NCBI RefSeq assembly: GCF_001570525.1
Contig: NZ_BBXC01000011.1
Span: forward strand, 538,113 to 602,112
Source of the DNA: Herbidospora sakaeratensis
GTDB lineage: Bacteria; Actinomycetota; Actinomycetes; Streptosporangiales; Streptosporangiaceae
Direction: 5' to 3'
DNA length: 64,000 bases
The notes under the pieces were generated by a model. The model ran no database searches and was not told the DNA's origin. It was given only the letters and a program-made list of their open reading frames with translations. The translations under genes and the position numbers were made by a program. Shown piece by piece: positions 57,756 through 64,000 of the stretch (within the stretch, counting starts at the first letter, position 1; each line of letters opens with the position of its first letter).

Positions 57756-60700
57756 CTACTGGACGGTGATCTTGTCGACTTCCTGGGTGACGCCCTTCAC
57801 CTGGTCGGTGACGACCGAGGTCGTGACCGAGCCGACGCCGGTGATGGCGCCCTTGACCTTCATCGTGTAGGTCAGCGTCTCGCCCGGCGCGCCGGGCGTG
57901 CTGGTGATGGTGTAGTCGCTGGTCACGCCGGTGCCCGCCGGGATCTGGCTGCCGGCGGTGCCGTCGGAGTTCTCCGCGCCCACGGTCAGGCCGTAGGCGT
58001 CGCCCGGGTAGGGCAGCGCGCCCGGGTAGGCGAAGCTGATGTCCTCGACGCCGTTGACGCCGATCCACGTCTGGAACGTGCGCAGCGAGTTGGTGCCGTA
58101 GAGGTTCACCCGCCACTCGACGACGATCCAGTCGGACACGCCGTCGGTCAGCGTGGTCGCGTAGACGCCGGGGGCGCCGGTGCCGTCGAGGTCGGTCCAG
58201 AACGGCGCGAGCACGCCGTTCGGGCGGGTGTCGTCGGGCAGCGTCTGCGGGGTGAACTGGATGTCCGCCGAGCCGTTGGTGCCGCCCGCCACGAGGTAGC
58301 CGTTGGACGTGATGCCGATCCGGGTGAACGTCTGCCCCGCGAACCGGTAGGCCGGGACGGTGAAGTTGACCGCCTGCTCGTCGCCCACCGGGACCGGCGC
58401 GGTGCCGAAGGCGTCGAGCGGGATGTAGCCGAACAGACCGCCCGGCGTGATCACCGGCTCGTCGGGCTGGCGGCCGTCGAGGGTGGTGGTGACCGTGGCC
58501 TCCTGGCTGCTCACCTGGGTCGCGCCGGTGACGCTGTTCAGCCGCAGGCGGCCGTCGAGCACGCTGGTGGCGGTGACCTCGGTGTCGTCCAGGGTGCCGT
58601 TGGAAACGGTGACGGTGCAGGTCGTCTCGGCGTTCTTCGGGATGGTCGTCGGGGCACAGGTCTGGTCGACCGGGATCGTGCCCTCCTGGCGGTAGAACGC
58701 CACCGGGATGCGGTGGTCCTTGTTGCCGTCCTCCTGGCGGAGGTCGATCTCACCGAAGTACTGGCCGTCCGGGACGTCGGGGGCGCTGATCGTGATGGTC
58801 AGCTCCTTGGTGCCGCCCGCGGGGACGGTGAAGCGCTCCGGCGTGACGGTGATGTGCGTGCCGGCGGTGGTGGTCTTGCCGCGCGAGGTGTACTCGACCT
58901 CTTCGCCCGTGACGTTCTTGACGGTACGGGTGGTGGTGATCTGGCCCGGCATGGTGGGCGCGTTCACCGAGGGGATGTTCAGGTCGATGCGGTTCAGCGG
59001 GTCGTCGGCGGAGATCGCGAAGTCGGCCGCGGTCTCGTCGATGGTCAGCACCGAGTTGTACGCCTGGCTCAGGTCGATGCGGCCGCCGCCCATGTCGAAC
59101 GGGTCGGCCGGGGTGACCCGGTCCTGCTTGGTGACGTTGGTGCGGGCCGTGGTCTCCAGGGCCGACTTGACCTGGCCGGGGGTCCAGCCGGGGTTGGCCG
59201 CGAACACCAGCGCCGCCGCGCCCGCGACGTGCGGGGACGACATCGAGGTGCCGGCGATCACCTGGTAGAGGTTCCCGGGCGGGCCCTCCAGCGGGGACTC
59301 GGGAGTGGGGGTGTGACCGGCCAGGATGTGCAGACCGGGCGCGGTGACGTCGGGCTTGAGGAAGTCGCCGCCGGGGCCGCGCGAGGAGAACGTGGTGATC
59401 ACGTCGCGCTGCCAGTTGGTCTTGGTGCCCTGGGTGAAGCTCGCCGTCGCGCCGGGGGTGGCCGCGAGGTGGGCGAGCAGGACGTCGGTCGCCGGCTTGT
59501 CGATGTGCACGGTCGGCAGCCAGTGGTTGTCGGTCATGATGTCGAGCGGCGTGCTGTTGTAGAGGATCATGCCGGCCGCGCCGCCCTGACGGACGCTGAA
59601 GCCCTTGAGCACGCGGTTCGGGCCGCGCTCACAGGCCACGATCTTCCCGGTGAACAGGCCGGGAGGCGCGGGGGTGAGGCAGAGCGCGTCGCTGTACGGC
59701 GGCGCCGACGCCCGCACCACCGGAAGGGCGGAGGCGATGCCGGCGGTGATCGAGGCGCCCTTGATGGTCGGGCCGCCACCGCTGAAGGTGATGGTCGACT
59801 CGAAGGTCCGCTTCTGGGTGTTGGCCGCCACCGTGGTCACCCACGGGGAGCGGTGGTCGGTCGTGGCCGCACCGGGACCCGAGTTGCCGGCGGAGGCCGC
59901 GACGAACACGCCCGCGGCGTAGGCGTCGAGGAAGGCGAGCTCGACCGGGTCGGTGTACGGGTTCGCGCCACCGGAGATCGAGAAGTTGATCACGTCGACG
60001 CCGTCGAGGATGGCCTGGCCGACGGCCGCCGCCGAGTCGGTCTGGTAGCAGCCCTCGGCGCCGCAGACCTTGTAGACGGACACGTGCGCGGCCGGGGCGA
60101 TGCCGTGGGTCGCGCCGCGCGAGATGCCGAGCGGGTTGGCGTCCGCGACCGGTCCGCCGGCGGCGGTGGTGGCGGTGTGGGTGCCGTGGCCGTTCGAGTC
60201 ACGCGCCGAGTCGGGGTAGACGTCGCCGCCGACCACGATGTTGTACGTGTCCAGGAACGGCTGGCCGCCGATCAGCTTGTTGTTGCAGACGAAGACGTCG
60301 GCTGCCGGGGTCAGCGGGTTGTCGCCGAAGTCACAGGTCCGCGGGGTGCCGTCGGCCTTGGCCGGGGGCGTCGGCAGGCCGGGCTTGTCGGCCATCATGG
60401 GGTGCTCAGGCCACAGGCCCGAGTCGAGGATGCCGACGATGACGCCCTTGCCCGAATTCGGCGCACCGCCGAGGCTGTTGTAGACCGGCGTGGCGTCGAT
60501 GGCCTCGCTCTCGTCCGTCGACAGCGGCTTCTCCAGGCCGTCCCGCTGCACGGCCGCCACACCGGGCAGCTTCAGCAGGTCCTTGGCCTCGTTCTCGGGG
60601 ACGGTGAGCGCGACGCCGCCGTAGACGGTGCGCAGCTTCTGGCCGACCTTGGCGCCGGCGACCTCGCCGGGCAGCGCGGCCAGGAACTTGTTCTCGACGG

Positions 60701-61070
60701 CCTCGATGTGCTTGACGTACTTCTCGGCCGCGGCGCTGTCGGGGTCGAGCCCCTTGCCGGTCGCGCTGGGGCTGGTCGCGGCGTATCCGCTGACCCCGCC
60801 CTTGTAGGCGGCGAGGGAGTCGTAGTCGAGCTTGACGACGACGTTCACCGGTTCCGTCGAGGTCGCCTTGAGCAGCGCCTCGTCGCTCTGGGCAAGCTGA
60901 CCGGTGAGCGACTTCGCCCCGGTGACCACCTCGGGGTTGGTCAGCGGGACGGCGGTGAACGAGGGCGTGGGAGTCGGGGTGGGATCGGCGACCGCCGACC
61001 CAGCCGGGACCAACGCAGCCACCAGGCCGACCGCTGCGGCCGTGGCGACGGTCAGTCTTAACCTTGACAC
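57756..61070 (-). CDS. Secreted subtilisin-like S8 serine peptidase, 1104 aa
   Basis: The signal peptide LRLTVATAAAVGLVAALV ends near ...AVA. An I9-like propeptide follows (FLAALPGEVAGAKVGQKLRT ... LTVPENEAKDLLKLPGVAAV). The catalytic triad is Asp in GILDSGLWPEHP (about residue 215), His in NGHGTHTA (about 296) and Ser in GTSMSSPHVAG (about 610). A PA domain is inserted between His and Ser (MILYNSTPLDIMTDNHWLPT). C-terminal Fn3-like and beta-sandwich modules complete the roughly 1100 residues, as in large actinobacterial subtilases. It is an extracellular protease for nutrition or wall-protein processing. The last residues overlap no gene; terminator B follows. Confidence 0.95.
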   Translation of the reverse strand: MSRLRLTVATAAAVGLVAALVPAGSAVADPTPTPTPSFTAVPLTNPEVVTGAKSLTGQLAQSDEALLKATSTEPVNVVVKLDYDSLAAYKGGVSGYAATSPSATGKGLDPDSAAAEKYVKHIEAVENKFLAALPGEVAGAKVGQKLRTVYGGVALTVPENEAKDLLKLPGVAAVQRDGLEKPLSTDESEAIDATPVYNSLGGAPNSGKGVIVGILDSGLWPEHPMMADKPGLPTPPAKADGTPRTCDFGDNPLTPAADVFVCNNKLIGGQPFLDTYNIVVGGDVYPDSARDSNGHGTHTATTAAGGPVADANPLGISRGATHGIAPAAHVSVYKVCGAEGCYQTDSAAAVGQAILDGVDVINFSISGGANPYTDPVELAFLDAYAAGVFVAASAGNSGPGAATTDHRSPWVTTVAANTQKRTFESTITFSGGGPTIKGASITAGIASALPVVRASAPPYSDALCLTPAPPGLFTGKIVACERGPNRVLKGFSVRQGGAAGMILYNSTPLDIMTDNHWLPTVHIDKPATDVLLAHLAATPGATASFTQGTKTNWQRDVITTFSSRGPGGDFLKPDVTAPGLHILAGHTPTPESPLEGPPGNLYQVIAGTSMSSPHVAGAAALVFAANPGWTPGQVKSALETTARTNVTKQDRVTPADPFDMGGGRIDLSQAYNSVLTIDETAADFAISADDPLNRIDLNIPSVNAPTMPGQITTTRTVKNVTGEEVEYTSRGKTTTAGTHITVTPERFTVPAGGTKELTITISAPDVPDGQYFGEIDLRQEDGNKDHRIPVAFYRQEGTIPVDQTCAPTTIPKNAETTCTVTVSNGTLDDTEVTATSVLDGRLRLNSVTGATQVSSQEATVTTTLDGRQPDEPVITPGGLFGYIPLDAFGTAPVPVGDEQAVNFTVPAYRFAGQTFTRIGITSNGYLVAGGTNGSADIQFTPQTLPDDTRPNGVLAPFWTDLDGTGAPGVYATTLTDGVSDWIVVEWRVNLYGTNSLRTFQTWIGVNGVEDISFAYPGALPYPGDAYGLTVGAENSDGTAGSQIPAGTGVTSDYTITSTPGAPGETLTYTMKVKGAITGVGSVTTSVVTDQVKGVTQEVDKITVQ

Positions 61071-61398
61071 GAAACCTCCATGGGTGCTGGGGATTCGTCA
61101 CCGCACAAGGAGGAATCGCGCCACCCCCCGGGAGCGTCCGAAATTGGACACGCAAAAGGGCTGCAACCCTCCCCGGTTGGTTGACGATAACCGGTCCGTT
61201 CGCCTTAGAACGTTCCGATCTGTCAGGGAGTTTAGTTAGCTCTTATTTGTCCCGCTAGATGAGATATTGCCAAGTGGGCTGTCCAGATTGGGACGCCGCG
61301 CGCTTTCGCTGATAAATGGCCTTCCACCTGCGGTTCGGCGCCCGGCCGGGGCGGTGTGTCGGCCACTGGGGGGACTTGCCGACCGGCAGCATGGGACC
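61071..61398. other. Intergenic region (328 bp) between the protease and the MBL hydrolase
   Basis: No gene was found. It must hold the divergent promoters of the secreted protease (minus) and the MBL-fold gene (plus). TTGACG at 61181-61186 followed 18-19 nt later by TTAGAAC is the only promoter-like pair seen. The stretch 61225-61265 is AT-rich. I found no clear operator. Confidence 0.45.
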
Positions 61399-62211
61399 GT
61401 GAGCGAGCGAAGTGGTGAGCAGAACCTGCCGAGGCGCGATTGCGCGGCGACGGTTCTGGGCGGCCCGACGACCGTCGTCGACATGGGTGGCCTGCGGATA
61501 GTCGTGGATCCCACTTTCGACCCTCCCGGACCGCACGGCTATCTGACCAAAACCCGTCCGCCTGTGGTCGATGAGACGGGACTGGGTTTCGTCGACATGG
61601 TGCTGGTCAGCCATGACGCGCATCCTGACAACCTTGACGACCGGGGCCGCGCGTTCGCCACCGAAGCGGTCCTCACGCTGACGACGCCCGGCGCCGCCGC
61701 CCGGCTGGGCGCGACCGCCCTCGACCCCTGGACGACCTTCACCCTGCCCCGCCCCGACGGCGGCGGCGACCTGTTCGTGCTGGCGGTGCCCGCCGTCCAC
61801 GGCCCGGAGGACGGCGAACGCGACGCCGACGGCTTCGTCAACTGCGAGGTGACCGGGTTCGTGTTGTCCGGCCGGGGCCTGCCGACGGTCTACGTCAGCG
61901 GCGACAACGCCTCGATGCGCGTCGTGGGCGAGATCGCCCGCCGGGTGCCGGAGATCGACGCCGCGGTGCTGAACGCGGGCGCGGCGCGGGTGCGGGGCAA
62001 GTTCCGGGAACGCCCGGTCTCGATGGACGGCCGGCGGGTCGCGGCGGCGGCCGCGGTGCTGGACGTCGACGTGGTGATCCCCGCCCACTACGACGGCTGG
62101 ACCCACTTCACCGAGGGCCGGGCCGAGGTGGAGACCGCCTTCGACGAGGCCGGCCTGTCGGCCGTGCTCCGGGTGGCCGACCACGGCGCCTGGTCGTCGT
62201 TGCGGTCGTGA
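61399..62211 (+). CDS. MBL-fold metallo-hydrolase
   Basis: A 270-aa metallo-beta-lactamase superfamily protein. GGPTTVVDMGGLRIVVDPTF leads to the metal site VLVSHDAHPDNLDDRGRAF, a His-Asp-x-His-x-Asp variant of HxHxDH, then VPAVHGPED (His), YVSGDNAS (Asp) and VIPAHYDGW (His). It is probably a lactonase- or phosphodiesterase-like enzyme of the UlaG-type group. GTG 61399 precedes the conserved part; the open frame from 61267 adds a low-quality N-terminus. It ends 7 bp before the convergent LacI gene. Confidence 0.83.
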   Translation: MSERSGEQNLPRRDCAATVLGGPTTVVDMGGLRIVVDPTFDPPGPHGYLTKTRPPVVDETGLGFVDMVLVSHDAHPDNLDDRGRAFATEAVLTLTTPGAAARLGATALDPWTTFTLPRPDGGGDLFVLAVPAVHGPEDGERDADGFVNCEVTGFVLSGRGLPTVYVSGDNASMRVVGEIARRVPEIDAAVLNAGAARVRGKFRERPVSMDGRRVAAAAAVLDVDVVIPAHYDGWTHFTEGRAEVETAFDEAGLSAVLRVADHGAWSSLRS

Positions 62212-62218
62212 CGCGCGG

Positions 62219-63262
62219 TCACTTCCGGGGCGGGGCTGTGCTCCCCCGGACCACCAGCTCGGTGCCGAGCTCCACCCGCCGCTGGAGGAGGGGCTCCCCC
62301 TCGGCGAGGTTGATCAGCATCAGGGCGGCCGTCGCCGCCATCTCGGTCAGCGGCTGGCGGACGGTCGTGAGCGGCGGGATCGCCCACCGCCACGGCGGCA
62401 TGTCGTCGAAGCCGACCACGCTGAGGTCGTCGGGGATGCGCAGGCCCAGCTGGTGGGCGGCGTGGTAGATGCCGATCGCCTGCCCGTCGTTGGCGGCGAA
62501 GATCGCCGTGGGCGGCCGGTCGAGCTCCATCAGCCGCCGGGTGTAGACGACGCCGTCGTCGACCTGGAACGCGCCGACGCAGATGAGGTCGGGGTCGACC
62601 GGGACGCCGGCGGCGTCGAGGGCGGCGCGGTAGCCGTCGAGGCGGGCCCGGCTGGAGAGGGCGAAGTCGGGCCCGGTGATCATGGCGATCCGCCGGTGGC
62701 CCAGTTCGAGGAGGTGGCGGGTGGCCTCCAGCCCGCCGCTCCAGTTGGTGGCCCCCACCGACGGCACCCCTCGCCCGGGATCTCCGGCCGGGTCGACCAC
62801 GACCAGCGGAACCTCACGGGTCGCGAGCAGCACGCGCTGCTCCTCGGTGGGCCCGGAGAAGACCGTGATGACCCCGGCGGGACGGCGGCTGAGCACGTCC
62901 TGGATCCACTGCTGACCGGGGACGTGCCGGCCGCCGAGCTCGGAGACCACCACGCTCAGGCCGTGTTGCCCGGCCACCGACTTGACGCCCTTGACGATCT
63001 CTATCGGGTAGTCTCCGGCCAGTTCGTGGAAGACGAGCTCCACCAGCCCGGCGGGCTTCACCCGGCGGCGCTGCCGCCGGAACCCGTGTTCCCTGATGAG
63101 GCGCTCGACGAGTGCCCGGGTGTCGGAACCGACCTCGGAACGCCCGTTGACGACTTTGGAGACGGTGGCGACCGAGACCCCGGCCATCTCGGCGAGCTGG
63201 GACAGAGTCAGGGCTTCGGAGGACGCCGGACCGGCGTGGGGGGCGTCGTCGGTCGAGGTCAT
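62219..63262 (-). CDS. LacI-family transcriptional repressor
   Basis: A 347-aa repressor. The HTH (about residues 18-45) is LTLSQLAEMAGVSVATVSKVVNGRSEVG with the hinge just after it. A type I periplasmic-binding-protein-like sensor domain follows (LVELVFHELAGDYPIEIVKG, VPLVVVDPAGDPG, RRIAMITGPDF, AIFAANDGQAIGIY, LSVVGFDDMPPWRWAIPPLT). Such proteins respond to mono- or oligosaccharides and in actinomycetes often control xylan or arabinan genes. The two 14-bp boxes at 63650 and 63983 are good candidate targets. Confidence 0.93.
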   Translation of the reverse strand: MTSTDDAPHAGPASSEALTLSQLAEMAGVSVATVSKVVNGRSEVGSDTRALVERLIREHGFRRQRRRVKPAGLVELVFHELAGDYPIEIVKGVKSVAGQHGLSVVVSELGGRHVPGQQWIQDVLSRRPAGVITVFSGPTEEQRVLLATREVPLVVVDPAGDPGRGVPSVGATNWSGGLEATRHLLELGHRRIAMITGPDFALSSRARLDGYRAALDAAGVPVDPDLICVGAFQVDDGVVYTRRLMELDRPPTAIFAANDGQAIGIYHAAHQLGLRIPDDLSVVGFDDMPPWRWAIPPLTTVRQPLTEMAATAALMLINLAEGEPLLQRRVELGTELVVRGSTAPPRK

Positions 63263-63351
63263 AGCGGAATTCTATGGGTGCTTTCGGACGGCACGCGGCG
63301 TCGTTTGTGCTGCTGGTGCTAACCCTCCTCCCGTCGAGCGGGAGCGTTCGC

Positions 63352-63382
63352 CGAAACTTTTCGCAACTTTCCTGAAACTTTT
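63352..63382. promoter_or_regulatory. Repeated GAAACTTTT motifs upstream of the LacI gene
   Basis: CGAAACTTTTCG (63352-63363) and GAAACTTTT (63374-63382) lie about 90-120 bp before the repressor start, with an ACTTTC in between. CGAAA-N-TTTCG-like elements are known ahead of actinomycete xylanase genes; the match here is imperfect. It could be a promoter or autoregulatory site. Confidence 0.35.
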
Positions 63383-63649
63383 GTCGACCAGGTCGGGGCC
63401 CATCTGACAACCGGTCGAACCATGCCGGAAATCTACGGTTGCCAACAGGTAACTTCTATGAAATTTTCACATGCACGGACCGAAAGGTGCGGCCCCCCTC
63501 GGGGCGAATGGGCAGGCCGGGCGCAGTCTCTCCGGCAATGCCCAGCTCAGCGAGGGTGGCGGCACTGTTGACGCCGAATCAGCAGTTGGGTGTACTCAGG
63601 CAACCGCGAACCTCCGCAGGAGCAGACCATGGATCTCTGAGATCACGAA

Positions 63650-63663
63650 TGTTAGCGATAACA
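63650..63663. promoter_or_regulatory. LacI-type operator box 1
   Basis: TGTTAGCGATAACA has the TGTTA-N-CG-N-TAACA form with the central CG typical of LacI-family sites. Flanks GAA and GA (GAATGTTA...TAACAGA) match those of box 2. Confidence 0.65.
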
Positions 63664-63733
63664 GACTTCGGTGACCATTCCCGCTGATCGGACCCCCTCC
63701 ACCTGCTGACTCCTCACCCCCCAAGGAACCGGC

Positions 63734-63934
63734 ATGCTCCCCTCCGCGATCCTGACCGTCGCGCCCTCTTCCCGACGAGCACCCGCCCTCGTCGTCACGC
63801 ACGTTTCCCGAGCCGACGCCCCGGCGACCGGCCATCATCTCCGCGTCACCCTGCCGGACGACGAACCGGACCCGCGCCAGACCGCCGCGCCGGCCGTCTC
63901 CGCGCCCCATCGGTGCAGGCGCTTCCACCTCTGA
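63734..63934 (+). CDS. Possible small protein, 66 aa (doubtful)
   Basis: ATG 63734 has AAGGAA seven bases upstream and a frame to TGA 63932-63934. The sequence (MLPSAILTVAPSSRRAPALV ... HRCRRFHL) has no signal peptide pattern or family I recognise, and Arg/Pro/Ala richness is expected by chance in such DNA. It lies between the two LacI boxes. It could be a peptide co-regulated with the next gene, or spurious. Confidence 0.22.
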   Translation: MLPSAILTVAPSSRRAPALVVTHVSRADAPATGHHLRVTLPDDEPDPRQTAAPAVSAPHRCRRFHL

Positions 63935-63982
63935 GCGCCGCGGCGAAGAGCAATTTCCCGCCGGGTGTTCCCTGGCGCTGAA

Positions 63983-63996
63983 TGTTATCGCTAACA
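63983..63996. promoter_or_regulatory. LacI-type operator box 2
   Basis: TGTTATCGCTAACA is the exact reverse complement of box 1, 333 bp away, again within GAA...GA flanks. Two such sites could be bridged by a LacI-family dimer of dimers or mark two promoters. Confidence 0.65.
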
Positions 63997-64000
63997 GAAT

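Larger units (their letters stand above)
63263..64000. other. Terminal non-coding region (about 740 bp) with LacI-type operators
   Basis: No confident gene. Contents: direct repeats GAAACTTTT at 63353-63361 and 63374-63382, two complementary 14-bp boxes at 63650-63663 and 63983-63996, and a doubtful small ORF (63734-63934). The layout suggests the long regulatory region of a gene beginning beyond the window. Confidence 0.55.

Noticed and set aside
57753-61061. Open frame of about 1100 codons opposite the secreted protease
   Set aside because: Antisense shadow; the minus strand encodes a complete subtilase with signal peptide and catalytic triad.
1-64000. tRNA, rRNA, IS elements and CRISPR arrays
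   Set aside because: None was seen; no transposase-like frames, no cloverleaf with CCA or GGTTCRANNCC-type T-arm was noticed by eye, though a covariance search was not possible.

Overview
The window is high-GC DNA with GTG starts, many 4-bp ATGA/GTGA stop-start overlaps, a mycothiol-dependent isomerase-family enzyme, a conservon-type sensor kinase, a KorAB 2-oxoglutarate:ferredoxin oxidoreductase and many Sec-exported proteins. Together these point to a filamentous actinomycete. Streptosporangiales is my guess from the gene mix; the order is not proven by the sequence. I saw no tRNA, rRNA, CRISPR array or insertion sequence.

Layout. 1-3352: the end of a polysaccharide deacetylase, then a Cys-containing leader peptide that looks leaderless, followed by korA-korB. 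3367-28765: a large surface-polysaccharide locus. It holds the complete dTDP-rhamnose set (rfbC at 3.4-4.0 kb; rfbA-rfbB-rfbD at 23.2-26.0 kb), an initiating sugar-phosphate transferase, two GT4 glycosyltransferases, Wzx-, Wzy/WaaL- and Wzz-like proteins, a sulfotransferase, an FkbM methyltransferase, an APH-like kinase and an LCP ligase. Interleaved are four exported repeat proteins (three delta-60-type beta-propellers and a right-handed beta-helix) and a membrane-anchored propeller-like protein. The likely product is a rhamnose-containing, possibly sulfated and methylated polymer attached to peptidoglycan, with secreted binding or scaffold proteins.

28758-44214: mixed metabolism and regulation. 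This part has an NmrA-like reductase, a Zn-ribbon mini-protein, a frameshifted DUF3800 gene, an APH-like kinase, a GntR-EamA pair with a palindromic operator, an orphan barstar, a reduced conservon (sensor kinase plus DUF742 only), a second beta-helix protein with DUF5648-type repeats, an acyltransferase, and a four-gene operon divergent from a WYL regulator.

44242-57742: an accessory-looking stretch. It contains two convergent paralogous proteins that combine a PD-(D/E)XK-like N-terminus with a DUF2075 helicase. Both are preceded by a duplicated leader of about 75 nt that can fold so as to hide the ribosome binding site. It also contains a two-gene module (DUF4365 nuclease-like protein plus a 392-aa unknown) of less GC-rich sequence, insulated by two terminators with the same core. 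These two are the best candidates for undescribed, possibly defensive, systems. Housekeeping and secreted genes lie between them.

57756-64000: a secreted subtilisin, a metallo-beta-lactamase-fold hydrolase and a LacI-family repressor. The final intergenic region carries two exactly complementary 14-bp LacI-type operators, which suggests that the next gene beyond the window is a regulated carbohydrate-utilisation gene.
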